DNA of 64,000 bases from Megalonaias nervosa (lineage: Eukaryota > Mollusca > Bivalvia > Unionida > Unionidae): NCBI GenBank assembly GCA_016617855.1, contig JAECUM010027169.1:23209-87208 (forward strand). The letters are read 5' to 3'. The number at the start of each line of letters is the position of its first letter. Positions within the stretch are counted from its first letter, which is position 1. The position numbers and the translations under genes were made by a program. This document shows positions 1 through 12,214 of this stretch, piece by piece. Below the pieces are notes generated by a model, which was not told where the DNA came from, did not search any database, and was given only the letters and a program-made list of their open reading frames with translations.

Positions 1-297
1 GATGAAATATAGACGAAATTTCTCCAGTCTGAAAGCAACAATTTTTTCTATCTGTTAAATGGCATTTACATTAGTGATACTTTTTTTTTACATTTTAGCC
101 TTTTCTTTGTCGTTTATATTTTAATACCGAAGTTGATATACTTACAAATTTGATGTGCACACAAATTCAGCTATTGACTAACCGTCTGCAATAAGAAAAG
201 GGTTTATAGCCATTTAACAGATAAAGAACATACTACGTAGTTTCTGGTATCCGTTGAACTTAATCTTCAGTCGACGCATAAAGTATATGATCAACTT

Positions 298-1475
298 AAT
301 AACCTACTCCACACAAAGATGGAATAGTGGCCATTACAGACAGTTGCCTGTAGCTCTCCTACACAACCTACTTCACAGAAGGCTGGAATGGAAGTCATTA
401 CAGGCATTTGACTGTAGCTTACCTAGACAACCAACTGCACACAAGGTTGGAATAGTAGTCATTACGGAGAGTTGACTGTAACTTTCCTACACAACCTACT
501 CCACATAAGGTTGTAATAGAATTCATTACAGACAGTTGACTGTAACATTCCTATATACTGCACATAAGGTTGGAATAATAGTCATTACGGACAGTAGACT
601 GAAGCTTTCCAACACAACCTACTCCACACAAGGTTGGAATAGTAGTCATTACAGACAGCTTACTCTAACATTCCTACACAACCTACTTCACACAAGGTTG
701 GAATAGTAGTCATTACAGACAGTTGACTGTAGCTTTCCTACGCAACCTACTCCACACAAGGTTGGAATAGTAGTCATTACAGGCAGTTGACTGTAGCTGC
801 CCTACACAACCTACTCCACACAAGGTTGGAATAGTAGTCATTACAGGCAGTTGACTGTAGCTGTCCTACACAACCCACTCCACACAAGGTTGGAATAGTA
901 GTCATTATAGGCAGTTGACTGTAGCTTACCTAGACAACCTACTCTACACAATGTTGGAATAGAAGTCATTACAGGCAGTTGATTGTAGCTTACCTAGACA
1001 ACCTACTCTACACAATGTTGGAATAGAAGTCATTACAGGCAGTTGACTGTAGCTTACCTAAACAACCTAATGCACACAAAGACAACCTAGACAACCTACC
1101 TTACATAAGGTTGGAATAGAAGTCATCAGAAGCAGTTGATTGTAGCTTACCTAGACAACCTACTCCACACAAGGTTGGAATAGTAGTCATTACGGACAGT
1201 TGACTGTAACGTTCCTACACAACCTACACCACACAAGGTTGGAATACTAGTCATTACAGACAGTTGACTGTAGCTGTCCTAGACAACCTACTCCACACAA
1301 GGTTGGAATACTAGTCATTACAGACAGTTGACTGTAACTGTCCTAGACAACCTACTCCACACAAGGTTGGAATAGTAGTCATTACGGACAGTTGACTGTA
1401 GCTGTCCTAGACAACCTACTCCACACAAGGTTGGAATAGTAGTCATTACGGACAGTTGACTGTAGCTTGCCTAGA
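298..1475. repeat. 64-bp satellite / minisatellite array
   Basis: About 18 head-to-tail copies of a 64-bp unit. The core GGTTGGAATAGTAGTCATTA recurs every 64 bases (for example at 445, 509, 632 and 696), with one shortened 59-bp unit. Each unit carries ACAGT-TG-ACTGT, a small inverted repeat with a 2-base spacer. Copies differ by a few substitutions, and no reading frame is conserved between them, so the short open frame across the first copies is incidental. Confidence 0.95.
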
Positions 1476-1699
1476 GAAGATAGTAGCTTCCTGAACATGA
1501 TCCCTGCCAGTGCTATCTAGTCTACGACAGATAATACAAATTTATATAAACACAATTTCCAGTTCACAAAACATGTTGATGGGTGTTTATAATGCCTAAA
1601 TAACTGGATCGACCGTATGTATGAAGGTGAACACATTTTTAAATATCTGATTTAACTCAGAACGCTATCGTATAATATTCAATTTATGTTATACATTCG

Positions 1700-1975
1700 T
1701 GTTTATACCACTGCTATATAATATCCCTTTAATACCATGTTTGTGTATTTTGTGCCACTGCCATATGATATCCCCTTTATTAACCGTATATGTGCTTTGT
1801 ACTACTGCCATATAATATCCCTTCAATACCGTGTATATATAGTTTGTACCACTGTCATATAATATCCCTTTAATATCGTGTATATATATATAGTTTGTAC
1901 CACTGTCATATAATATCCCTTTAATACCGTGAATACGTGATTTGTACCACTGCCATATAATATCCCTTTATTATT
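1700..1975. repeat. 47-bp tandem repeat, block A
   Basis: Six diverged copies of a roughly 47-bp unit containing CCACTGCCATATAATATCCC followed by TTTAATACCGTG and an AT-rich spacer. The copies start near 1708, 1755, 1802, 1849, 1900 and 1947. The same unit reappears at 3205-3345, so the array is split by about 1.2 kb of unrelated DNA. Confidence 0.9.
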
Positions 1976-3074
1976 ACACAGTCGGTACGCTTTGCTTATA
2001 GTACGTGCAGTTTAATATTTTTGATATTATAACATGTGAACATATCACTTTATGTGATTCTGACTGGTCCAAATAAGCCCATAAAATTATTACGCAGTAT
2101 TCTCTTTACTGATTGGCTGCGATCGTGGGAAAACTTTTTAAACCCCGCCTTCAGGAATTTTTTGTTTTCATTGAACATTTTTGGCCGCATTTATTTATTC
2201 GACTTACCAAAGAGAATTGGGGAAAAATGGTCTTGTCTGTTTCAATATTGCCAATTTACCCCCACAGGGGTTTGTTATGTCATGTATAACATGTCATAAC
2301 ATAAAAAATGGCACAAACCCCAACACAAGAACAATAACAACAAGTAAAACTACGGGTATTGCTCAGATGATAGCGAGGGTGCGGGTGGGGATGGAGGGGC
2401 GGTATTTCTGTAGCATGGAATCAGCCCTTATACAAGCTTGGTTTAAATGTGAACTTACTAAAGTAAATAAACTCACCTTTGTTCACAGAAGAATGTAGAC
2501 ATAAACCGGTCTCCCCAACTGACAGAACTTTATCCAAACACAGCATATTTACGCGGTAAAAATGTGATGCAAGTCCGACTCAAAAAGAGATTTGTTTACG
2601 TCTTCTGTACAATCTAATGTTCCAAATCAAATACTGCAAATATCCGGTCACAAACACATTACAGTAAATATGTGCATTTCTGCATCCAGTAATCTTCTTT
2701 TCACTATAATATTGCAACAATGTAATGTTTAGTTGTGATGTCGAATTTCAACGTAAACGCTGGCACTGTGTTGTGTAGGCCAACTCAAATCGGTACTGTG
2801 CACCGTATCAAAGAATGTGACATCAAACGCATTGGACATTTTTTGTTGACAAATGTTTTGTCTTTTGTAGAATGTTCTAATTATTTGGATTAACGCTTCT
2901 TCTTTGATTATAGTTAGCAAAAATGTATAATATGCTTTTACTATTTCAACTTTGTTTGGGACTATATTTTACGCACAACAAATGAAAGGTACAGCGTCTG
3001 TCAGAAAGAACGAAAATGTTGATTCTTCTTTCTATCTAAATAATTTCTACTGAAATAAAACTGTGATAAAATGA
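1976..3074. other. No gene recognised
   Basis: AT-rich DNA between the two blocks of the 47-bp repeat. Two overlapping short open frames (2036-2299 and 2181-2498, +) have no recognisable motif and no convincing splice context. This could be the upstream region of the gene that begins near 3814, but no promoter element stands out. Confidence 0.4.
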
Positions 3075-3191
3075 ATCTCAAATGGGTAATGATTTAATAT
3101 TAAATTTATGAAACTCGTTAAATAATGTCCAGCTTTTGCGAGCCATGCAAAAATTCGTAAATTCAATATTAAATCGTTACCCATTTGAGAT
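3075..3191. repeat. Hairpin: 34-38 bp inverted repeat
   Basis: The arm 3075-3112 (starting ATCTCAAATGGGTAA) is the near-perfect reverse complement of 3154-3191 (ending TTACCCATTTGAGAT), with about 42 bases between them. Only a few positions differ in the outer 34. It sits directly beside block B of the 47-bp repeat. It could be a tiny foldback element or an excision scar. Confidence 0.85.
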
Positions 3192-3204
3192 CCTCTATAT
3201 ATTC

Positions 3205-3345
3205 TCTATACGTGTTTTGTACCACTGCCATATAATATCTCTTTATTAACCGTGTATGTTTTATGCCACTGCCATATAATATCCCTTTATTAACCGTGTA
3301 TTACGACTGTCATAAAATATCCATTTAATAATGTGTTTGTGTGTT
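3205..3345. repeat. 47-bp tandem repeat, block B
   Basis: About three copies of the unit seen at 1700-1975 (CCACTGCCATATAATATC, then TTTATTAACCGTG). It is in the same orientation as block A. Confidence 0.85.
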
Positions 3346-3813
3346 TATACCAATTCAGAGATTACATTACTGCTAAACGATTGTCAGCTTAATCTTGTTG
3401 TTTCTTTAGCAGTGAGTAAATTATTAACTTGGTACAACACATGTTCCTAAATTGATGTCAGCTTATTCTTGTTGTTTCTTTAGCGCTTGGTAAATTTTGT
3501 ATGTTTCTGCAATACACGTCCTCTAGATATTGGTAAGCATGACATACATTCAGACAGCCCGAGGTAAACCTACAAGTAGGATCAAGACATATGCACCACC
3601 TAGATGATCACACCGTGTCTAGATGTTATTGGACGGTCGAGTGCGGTAGCTGGTAATCTTTCAAACGAAGAAGTCAGCAAATTCCAAAAGGGGGCGTTAA
3701 GAGATAATACTTTCTCTTGTATGACTATAGGACTATTTCTTTTTTTTTTACTAATGAATTTGGTGAAATGTTGCCTTCGCAATAAATGATACTGATTATA
3801 CGATCAATTTCAG

Positions 3814-3923
3814 GGGCCTTATAAATATGCAAGCCGACGGACCAACAAAAGACGACAGACTAAGCAGCCGAAACCTTCTCACTGTAGATGATGCTGCGCA
3901 TGGCATACAAAAGAGCAGGACAG
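3814..3923 (+). CDS. RRPS-repeat protein gene, exon 1 (first coding exon seen)
   Basis: First coding exon found for an unrecognised serine/arginine-rich protein. The acceptor CAATTTCAG ends at 3813 and the donor GTTTGTG starts at 3924. Only one of the three frames is open across the exon. It contains an ATG at 3827-3829, from which 32 codons plus one base are read (starts MQADGPTKDD, ends KSRT). The frame is also open upstream to the splice site, so the ATG could be internal and more exons could lie 5' of it. The exon ends in phase 1, which matches the next exon. The peptide is polar and low in hydrophobics, with no signal peptide. The exon was found by phase and splice agreement with the five downstream exons, not by homology. 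Confidence 0.65.
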
Positions 3924-4203
3924 GTTTGTGATGAGAGAAAAATAAAACTTGCAAATTTATCATATCACCCAGAATTCAGAAAATATGGAATGTGTTCATA
4001 AATGTTAGTTTTAATTTCATTGCGTCCACTAATTAACTATTGGGTACAATCAATGTTGTCAAGAAAGCGAGAAAAAATCTTATTTTGATAAATGAACATT
4101 GTTTTTCTTTTTCTTGGTGGCCCGCTGCACGAATGTGAAACACGTGTAAAAGTTGTTTCAGCGAAGCCAAAACGCACATTTGTACACAAAAACACTAACA
4201 GAA

Positions 4204-4247
<44 letters not shown>

Positions 4248-4249
4248 AG
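4204..4249. repeat. Poly(A) tract in intron 1
   Basis: About 44 bases of nearly uninterrupted A. It could be the tail of a decayed retroposon, but no body is recognisable upstream. Confidence 0.8.
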
Positions 4250-4734
4250 AAAGTAAGAAGATTTGAAAATAGCTATTAGGAAAGAGAAGTTTGCGTCATA
4301 ATCGTCATATTGTTGTACGGGCGAGTCATTGATTTTTATTGCATTAGTCTATACATCCTCGATGTTCCACGTTTAAGGAGAAAGTAAATAATAATAGAGA
4401 TAAGGTATTTTAGGTTACCGCTAGATAATTTGCTTTGATCGTATGCGTTGAATGAAATAGATTCTGTGACACAGAAAAATTATGTCCCCATGCCAAAATA
4501 CGATAAACTGTCATAGAATATGTGCACGGTAGAAACCCTCTCAAGTAATGCATTTCCATACATAATGCGCAACTCTTCACTCATTTAGTATGTTGTAGGC
4601 ATTTGTTATTATGTAGAAGAAATATTGTATAATAGTTTTTTGCCGAATTTTAAGATCAATTTACATTTTTCAGTTTAAGTTACAATGTGTTGCTTATAGT
4701 TTGTTTGTCAAATAGGTCTTAGAACTTGCCTAAA

Positions 4735-5020
4735 TTAAACACCTGTCTATGCATAGATGAACGTTTCATTTTCTTAGAACACATACCTATGCATTGATGA
4801 ACGTTTCATTTTTTAAAGGACACATATCTATGTATAGATGAACATTTCATTTTCTTAGAACACATACCTATGCATTGATGAACGTTTCATTTTTAAAGGG
4901 CACATTTATGTATAGATGAACGTTTCATTTTTAAAAGGACGCATATCTATGTATAGATGAACGTTTCATTTTCCTAAGAACAAACACCTATGCATAGATG
5001 AATGTTTCATGTTCATAAAG
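4735..5020. repeat. 40-bp tandem repeat in intron 1
   Basis: About seven copies of a 40-bp unit containing CTATGCATAGATGAACGTTT, for example at 4747, 4787 and onward, with small indels. Intronic. Confidence 0.9.
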
Positions 5021-5159
5021 ACTATATAAATTTTATCTAGCATATATACTAGATGTTTCTTATCGTCGGTGCCTCGCTATGCAAGATAATTTTTACTAAG
5101 GCATAAAACAAACCTTTCTAAACCGGTTATTATGGGAACGAACATTTTTCTCATTTTAA

Positions 5160-5292
5160 AGCGATAGCCGGTTAACATTTATTTAAATGGAATCAAGAGA
5201 TAAACGGTTGACATAGATTTAAATGTAATCAAGAGATAAACGGTTGACATAGATTTAAATGGAATCAAGAGCTAACGGTTGACATAGATTTA
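5160..5292. repeat. 40-bp tandem repeat in intron 1
   Basis: Three to four copies of a unit containing AACGGTTGACATAGATTTAA followed by ATGGAATCAAGAGAT. It is unrelated to the repeat just upstream. Confidence 0.85.
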
Positions 5293-5416
5293 GTTAGCAT
5301 TATTAGAACCTATTCGTGGTCAAAATACGTGTCAGTCTGCAGAGGAAGCTGGGTTATAAAGAGATATTTACATACATATATAAACCTGGATACATATTAA
5401 GACAGAAAGATCAATA

Positions 5417-5433
5417 GGTATGTACGTACGTGT

Positions 5434-5501
<68 letters not shown>

Positions 5502-5556
5502 GTAGGTAGGTAGATTGCTAGGTGGGTAGATAGATAGATTGATAGATAGATAGATA
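5417..5556. repeat. (GATA)n microsatellite
   Basis: A long run of GATA with GTAG/GGTAG interruptions near 5502-5530. Intronic. Confidence 0.95.
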
Positions 5557-5933
5557 CTCTATTTTTTACCTTCAAGTGGGTGTATGTAGTTTAAATGTAC
5601 ACACGGTTTCATGACTTTAAAAATACCATAAAATGAAAATGATTAAATCTGTAGAAATTATTGTTCAGTCTGTATCAACATCTGAAAATAATTTGTACTT
5701 ATTATCAGGCTACTTTAAATGATTTTTCCAACTTGACTATTTCCTCATACATCCTTACCACGAGTAGAATAACCTTGATCTAAACCTACTAGTTTAATCG
5801 GAGTGTCTTTATCGTAGATACAAGTCTCTCAAGTATTATTTCTTTGAATTATTTAAATATTTGAATTTTCCATTCCTTTTGGTTTGTATGTCTTTGAGTT
5901 TCCTTCATCTGCTTCGGTAATTTTTCCTGCCAG

Positions 5934-6017
5934 AAAGTTCCTTCACTTCCCTGCGATCTGGTGAACAACGTTCATCCACTTGCTCGCCTAAACCATCTCG
6001 AGGGCCTCTTAGAGAAG
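5934..6017 (+). CDS. RRPS-repeat protein gene, exon 2
   Basis: An 84-base exon with a strong polypyrimidine acceptor (TTTTTCCTGCCAG, ending at 5933) and the donor GTAACC at 6018. It enters in phase 1, completing a Glu codon with the last G of exon 1, and leaves in phase 1. It encodes 28 residues rich in Ser, Arg and Pro (begins ESSFTSLRSG). Both junction phases fit their neighbours, which is the main evidence. No domain is recognisable. Confidence 0.75.
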
Positions 6018-6152
6018 GTAACCCTGCCTACCGATATATAAAGTTACTTCTTAATCATTTTTTGTATGTATATATTATAGATAATGAGTTTGTTTCATTG
6101 TGGCACTTTCCTTTAGATGCATGAATAGCCATTCTGTTCAAAAACAAGGTTA

Positions 6153-6260
<108 letters not shown>

Positions 6261-6776
6261 CATTATCCATTTTAACCCCTAAGAGTCGGGTTCAATTGGA
6301 TATGGCGCATGCCATGACTTGTATTATGGGTCAGTGAAACTTTCAAGCTCTGCCCATCCCCATATGTTTATGGCCACAATTTTCATGTTACGAGCCACTT
6401 TATCGATCAGCTGACCTTTGTGGATTCGACCTGAGGGATCATGATACTCTTGGCGCCAAGTACAGGCTGCTGACGCCATACACTTCTCTCACAATGTATC
6501 ATTGACCCACTTTCTGTGAAGACATATTCCATGAACGTACTTTTAATATTCATTGTAAGATGCGGAAAATTGACTTCTTTTAACGAACAAACTAGTAGCT
6601 TGAAAGGAGATTTCGACTGGATATTGCAGGATTATGTTGGTCATATTTTAGATACGTGGTCATTTCATCACACAAAAGTGGAAGAGAAAAATTTCCCTAC
6701 TGAAAAAGTCAAGGGAACAACGGGGGTGGATGGAACAAATACAGTTGTATAGAATGAGTGGACTAAAGGACCACTT

Positions 6777-6794
6777 ACACACACATACACACAC

Positions 6795-6857
<63 letters not shown>
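6777..6857. repeat. (CA)n then (AT)n microsatellite
   Basis: A short ACACAC tract runs directly into about 60 bases of alternating AT. Intronic. Confidence 0.95.
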
Positions 6858-6860
<3 letters not shown>

Positions 6861-7337
6861 AATGAGCAAGGAACGACGAAACATAAAAGTGTACTCCCAT
6901 GTAGCAACGGAACAGACACGTACGCGGAGCTTGCATTTTAGGCTACAGATTCGTTTTCTATGTTACGGTACTTATTTGTTTCTTCAATTGCGTTGTTGAT
7001 AATTGAAAGTTAATTTTGTGAGATATTATTTGTGTTTGAACGTTAATGGACATTTATTTTCTAACTGGTGCATCTAAGTACATAAGTTTTTTAGTAATTT
7101 ATTGACTTTTTTGCTAAATATTGAATAATATTTTCAAAGTACGTGGTTCAGTGTAAATGCAGTGTTCGGTATTCCATTTATAAGACTAGAATGCATATTA
7201 CAATTCTTTTTTTCACTCTTTTGAATTCACAGATTCAGATTTCCAAATGGACGCTAAAACTTGCAATAAAAATATAAGATCTAATATGGAAAGATACAAA
7301 AGTCGTATTTCTCTATGTTGCTTTTATTTACTTAATG

Positions 7338-7339
<2 letters not shown>

Positions 7340-7387
<48 letters not shown>
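7340..7387. repeat. (CT)n microsatellite
   Basis: About 24 CT dinucleotides in intron 2. Confidence 0.95.
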
Positions 7388-7392
<5 letters not shown>

Positions 7393-8220
7393 ATGGGTGA
7401 TGGTAGAGTTGGATTTGAATTTTAGTCTCAACGACCATTCAAAGGTGAAAGTACAGATGCATTAGATTACTGACGAAGGGGTTGGAGCTTAGCTGTGCTT
7501 CAAACACCTGGAGTTTAGAGCACAGTTTCTAGGTACCGCCTTTTAAGTCACTTTGAATTAAGCAATTGAAATGGTGTCATCATCAAAGGAAATTTCATAA
7601 CCGATAACACAAACAAAGGAATTGAATACACGCAATTAATTACATGTAATGAATGGCAGCAAATGATTATGTTCTTGGGAGAATCCACAGAGCACCAAAC
7701 TGCAAACGATGTGATGTGATTCTATGTTATTAACGAATAATATACAGAAACGTGCGCTGACTTCGTTTAGATTTGTCAGGCAAAGAAACAACGCTTTGTC
7801 TGTCAAAACACAGATACAAGGGGAAGTAATCAACGTATATAAACAACGTTTAAAAAGGAAAAATTTAAGATCAGTGCTTCTTCATCACACAAAATGATAT
7901 GTACCATTTCTATATTCTATATTATATTTAATTTTTCCTACTCTCCTGTAGACATTCTACACAATGAATTTTTAATAGATTTTTTTCACATATCAGTAGT
8001 GATGTGATTTCTGAGTGTTGAGTCCGAGAAAGTGATGCATTAGTCAAATCTGGTCTTTCTCGGTGTTTTATTTTCTTCTCCAACATTTTATGGTTGAGTC
8101 AGTTATTTTTTCATTAAACAATTTACTTCTTGTATTTAAATTAAATTTGTCAGGCTCTATGTTCTTTAAACAATAAGAAGATATTAAATATAAGTTCCAT
8201 AATATCCATATCTTTTACAG

Positions 8221-8315
8221 CATCGATTATATCCAATGGGCCTTCACGATCTCAGAATACCACTCCCAAGGTACAGCCAAAGAATCTTTTACATAATGCG
8301 TCAGCCGGGTCGCTG
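8221..8315 (+). CDS. RRPS-repeat protein gene, exon 3
   Basis: A 95-base exon. The acceptor TCTTTTACAG ends at 8220 and the consensus donor GTAAGC starts at 8316. The first two bases complete an Ala codon with the phase-1 base of exon 2, giving REASIIS across the junction. Then 31 codons follow in one open frame, ending in phase 0. The residues are polar (Ser, Asn, Pro, Gln), again with no domain. Phase agreement on both sides supports the assignment. Confidence 0.8.
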
Positions 8316-8531
8316 GTAAGCTTCACAATAGCATAACCTCCAATTTAATTGCTAAAAATAAATCAACGTAATACCAAAGGGCGTGTCTTTGCACTTTTAG
8401 CAGATAATTGTTTCCTAAGGGATAATTTGACTTAAATATCATATTCATTTCTGGTGTAAGAGTATTCGATTGATTTATACAAATATATCAATGTTCTGCT
8501 CTATCTTCACTGATATGTGTAGTACTACAAC

Positions 8532-8536
<5 letters not shown>

Positions 8537-8606
<70 letters not shown>
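8537..8606. repeat. (AT)n microsatellite
   Basis: About 68 bases of alternating AT in intron 3. Confidence 0.95.
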
Positions 8607-8607
<1 letters not shown>

Positions 8608-9341
8608 ACTCTATCTTACAAGCGATGACAACGGTATAAAAAAAAATACGTTTTCAAATTCAGGATAATATAAACGTCAGATGATATACAGTTCTACACA
8701 AACGTTACCTTGACAATTTATAATACTTTTTCCTATGGAAAATTTAAACATGGGACAAAATTTCACGGTTTTGCATATTTCAATAAATTGGATGATGGAA
8801 AGAAAAGAAAGAAAAACGTCGGCATCAACCAAGGATGTGATTTCACAAAGTCACAGCATACAAAAAGAAGGTATGCATTATGTGCCAAAGATAGAGTTAA
8901 ATCATTAAATGAAACAAGCGATTTGATAAGTTTTGCTTTTAACTTTATTCAGAATTCCAAAGTTTGACTTTTTGATTTATTCAATAATCCAGAGATTAAT
9001 TCTAGATTTAATTAAGATTCCACAGTTGAACTATAGATTTGCTGAAGAGTCCAGTTTAACTATAGGTTTACTCTAGATTCTAGTTTCTCTATATATGTAC
9101 CCACGATCCCTTTTTACCATAGATTTACTCATAAAGCATATCAATGTATACTTAAACTAAATAACTGCATATACATGATAAATTTATCATTGAATCAACC
9201 AAATCATACTAAAGAGTCAATTTCGAAAATGCCTATCAATCTTATACCAGTCTGTGTCGAATAGCAGAACTAAAGGTTTGTGTGATTATTGAACACCGAT
9301 CTGTGTATGCATATTTTCTTATTTATCACTGTCACTTTCAG

Positions 9342-9767
9342 GATGAAACTCCAAATGCCCCACACAGTGAACTTCCCAGACGACATAGTCTCGTCCCTCC
9401 GCCGGTTGGTGGTGCTCCTGTTATTAGTTTAACCTCTGACGAAAGCCCGAGTTTGGACCGACCTCGCCGACCGAGCGCTCAAAGTTTGGGACCCTTCTCC
9501 TTCTCCGTAAGTCTGTTTGGAGATTCAACACGCAGAGGCTCTCTGTACACTGATTCTTGCAGATCCTCTGAGCGTTTGCGAAGGCCTAGCACTCACAGTG
9601 TTGGAATCTTGCCCATTGCTATGTTTGGTGAGAGCAGCGAAAAGCCTCGCAAACCTAGTACCCACAGTCTAGGAGTTTTGCCCTTTGATTTTTTCAGCTC
9701 TGGGGACGATGATGCTCCACCTAGGCGTCCGAGTGCGGTCAGTCTTGGGCCATTTTGGACTAACCAT
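9342..9767 (+). CDS. RRPS-repeat protein gene, exon 4 (main repeat exon)
   Basis: The largest exon: 426 bases, 142 codons, phase 0 at both ends. The acceptor is TCACTTTCAG and the donor GTATGTTG starts at 9768. The open frame runs past the donor to 9860, but the motif repeats stop at it. The GC content is clearly above the surrounding introns. It encodes diverged repeats of R-[RK]-P-S-x-x-S-[LV]-G followed by a Phe-rich turn (RRPSAQSLGPF, RRPSTHSVGIL, RKPSTHSLGVL, RRPSAVSLGPF), plus RRHS and RRGS sites. R-R-x-S is the classic consensus of PKA and related basophilic kinases, and RxxpSxP-like contexts can bind 14-3-3. Actual phosphorylation is inference. The rest is Pro/Ser/Asp-rich and probably disordered. 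The family is not recognised. Confidence 0.85.
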
Positions 9768-9779
9768 GTATGTTGGACT

Positions 9780-9955
9780 GTATTGTACCTTGCACGCATC
9801 CCATCCATACGTAATATATGTCCTTGGATACCTTTAGGTTCTAGTAAAGTTAACCCATAAACTCCTCTGGTGGACTTCGAGCCATCAGTATATATTCTTA
9901 TCTTTACGGTGAAGATGTGTTGCTTTCCTCTGGCTGTCTTGGCCCATCTACACAT
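9780..9955 (-). pseudogene. Possible retroelement RNase H scrap
   Basis: On the - strand, just inside intron 4, an open frame contains IYTDGSKSTRGVYG. This resembles the first active-site segment (Y-T-D-G-S) of the RNase H domains carried by some LINEs and LTR elements. The rest of a domain cannot be followed, and the frame runs into the antisense of exon 4. Low confidence: it could be chance. Confidence 0.25.
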
Positions 9956-9960
9956 TTCAG

Positions 9961-12210
9961 TGTTTTGTAAATGTATACCCTTTGTCGCACTGTTAAAATG
10001 TTAATGCTATTAAATGACAGAAAAATAGAAGAGAGCTATTGTTTTAATGTGACACACATTTCCAGCAACTGTCGTCGAAATTTAAATATATACCCGACTT
10101 CCTTCCTTTCCTTCTGTTGAATGCTTCTATAATAGCACGTTTGTGCTCTCGTGTTTGCCTTACTGCAAGACTATCTACCCGCCATATCCCCACCAATATT
10201 CTTCGCGTTTCCTGTAATTAGAACCAGGCCAATGTTTAGAGTTGTTTGCATTAGTTACTTAGCAAGAGTTATAACTCAATGTCATCACTATAGCTTATGA
10301 GCAGTTTGAGAAGACGGGATAATATGAGGCCTCACTATAATTTCCCAAAGGCCCTTTCTGTGACCTAAATTGTGCCCAGATCCCCATAATAGCCATTAAA
10401 TGAAGTAGCAAGGAAAGGGACTTTTAATGGCCCAAAAGTGTTGAAGGATGGAGCTGGCCGGGGCCCCATAGCTGCGCAAAGTGAGGACGAGGAAACATAC
10501 TATATATATATAGACCCATATAAGAATACGAGGAAACACTCAGCAATTACAAACAAACACATAGATAAAGAGGCAAACAAAGGTCCATTATAAAACAACA
10601 AACATTATTACAGTCCTATACTCTGCCATACAAACGCCCACCTTTACAAAATAAATATGTTGAAGGACACAAACATAAAATTAAAGATAAACACTCGTAC
10701 TTAAAGACCAATAATCATTCTTAACAGCAAAGCTATATGGGAGTGGGTTAACATCTGTCTTTGTGGAATCAATTTTAATTGGTTTGAGTTATAATTTGAG
10801 AGCAATTATTTATCTAAATTTTTCCTTGCACTTACTAAAGTGCTCATTGACTTTTGAACTAAAACTCTATTTGGGGATTATTATAAATTCGTTCAAAGAC
10901 ATAGACATTCCATCCATACAAGATCTACTTTAATCAGTTAAAATCATGTAAATGTCAAAGAATTATTAATACCTACATTTAGAACTAAAGTTCTTTTGTG
11001 CATGAAACAATATACAAATACTATTCATTCTATTTCTTTTATTAGTTGGTGTGGGTAGGCCTTCAATCTTATATATTAAACAGTATGCAAATACTATTAA
11101 TGATGTGATTTTTTTATTTCTTTATTATCTGTTGTGAGTAGATCTTCGATCTAAGATGTTACTCATTTCACAAACCCTATAACAGATTGGTCAAAGATAA
11201 TACGTGTTATTGACATGATAAAGTTGTCTCGTAATGTTTCAATGATCGTATTAATCATTAGTAAACTACCAGTTGCCTATTCTTCACAATATGTTTCCTA
11301 AATACATGATTTTACCTTGTTCTGAGTGAATAACAGATATATTTTGGACTTGATGGAGTATATTAGTTATTAATACGGAGCAAGCAAATCGTATTTTTAT
11401 TTATTATCTAATTTGTTGACTATCTAGTACATAACAGAATAAGGAAGCAGATGCCTTACGGTATTGCCAGCTGTTGACTTTTTCTCTTCTGCTGTTTTAT
11501 ATACCTGCCACCAAAAGAAAAAGTTCCACTTGAGATGACTATTAATTAATTGATATTTCCATAATAAGAATCAACTAGTTTAAAGAACAGCAATGAGTGT
11601 AAAGAATAAAAAACACATGTGGTTTTTCTTTCTTTTATTAGTTGCAATAAAATATCAAATAATTACAACCAAGGTTAAGTTGTCGACACACCATATTTTA
11701 TCATTCTAACTGACGAAGAATGGATTAACTGGATGGAACCTAATTTGGCTATAACAATGAGAATACGTAACCAAGTAAACAAACATTAGACGGTGTATAA
11801 AACATGAAGTGAAGACTTTAAGTGAGTTTTGGTTCCTGGAAAGAATGTAAATATATTTCCTTGGCAGTCAAGTAGTTTGAGAGAACAAATATATTTGATA
11901 ATCACTGCAGTGAAGGATCAAATTTATTTCTTTTGGAAAATCCAGTAGCGTGCAATAAAACGACGTTTTCTGTAAGCCATGGTTGCGAAAAAATTCTTAT
12001 GTACAGACTCAGGTCGAACTCAAAATTATAACATCTGATTGACCAATGCTTGAACGGTAGGCAGTCAGATATACGAATCTAGACTTACAAGTGACTTTAA
12101 TAGGAGATTTATTTAACCTTTTGGAGCAAACCTAGTGGGTAAACAACTTATCGCTCCCTTTCTCCCCAGAAATTATACGTTTAACCACGTTCTAAGGCAC
12201 GTATGTCATT
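9961..12210. other. Intron 4, no further gene seen
   Basis: AT-rich intronic DNA of the RRPS gene. I found no phase-compatible exon with good splice sites and no recognisable element here. The segment continues into a minisatellite at 12215. Confidence 0.5.
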
Positions 12211-12214
12211 TTGT

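Noticed and set aside
254..475. 73-codon + strand frame at the start of the window
   Set aside because: It runs into the 64-bp satellite, and the other satellite units do not keep the frame.
3600..3789. Overlapping frames of 60-61 codons on both strands just upstream of exon 1
   Set aside because: No motif, and the frame does not match exon 1; possibly 5' UTR or intron.
9593..9767. 120-codon - strand frame opposite exon 4
   Set aside because: Mostly the antisense shadow of the repeat-bearing exon; only the small RNase H-like piece outside the exon was kept, at low confidence.
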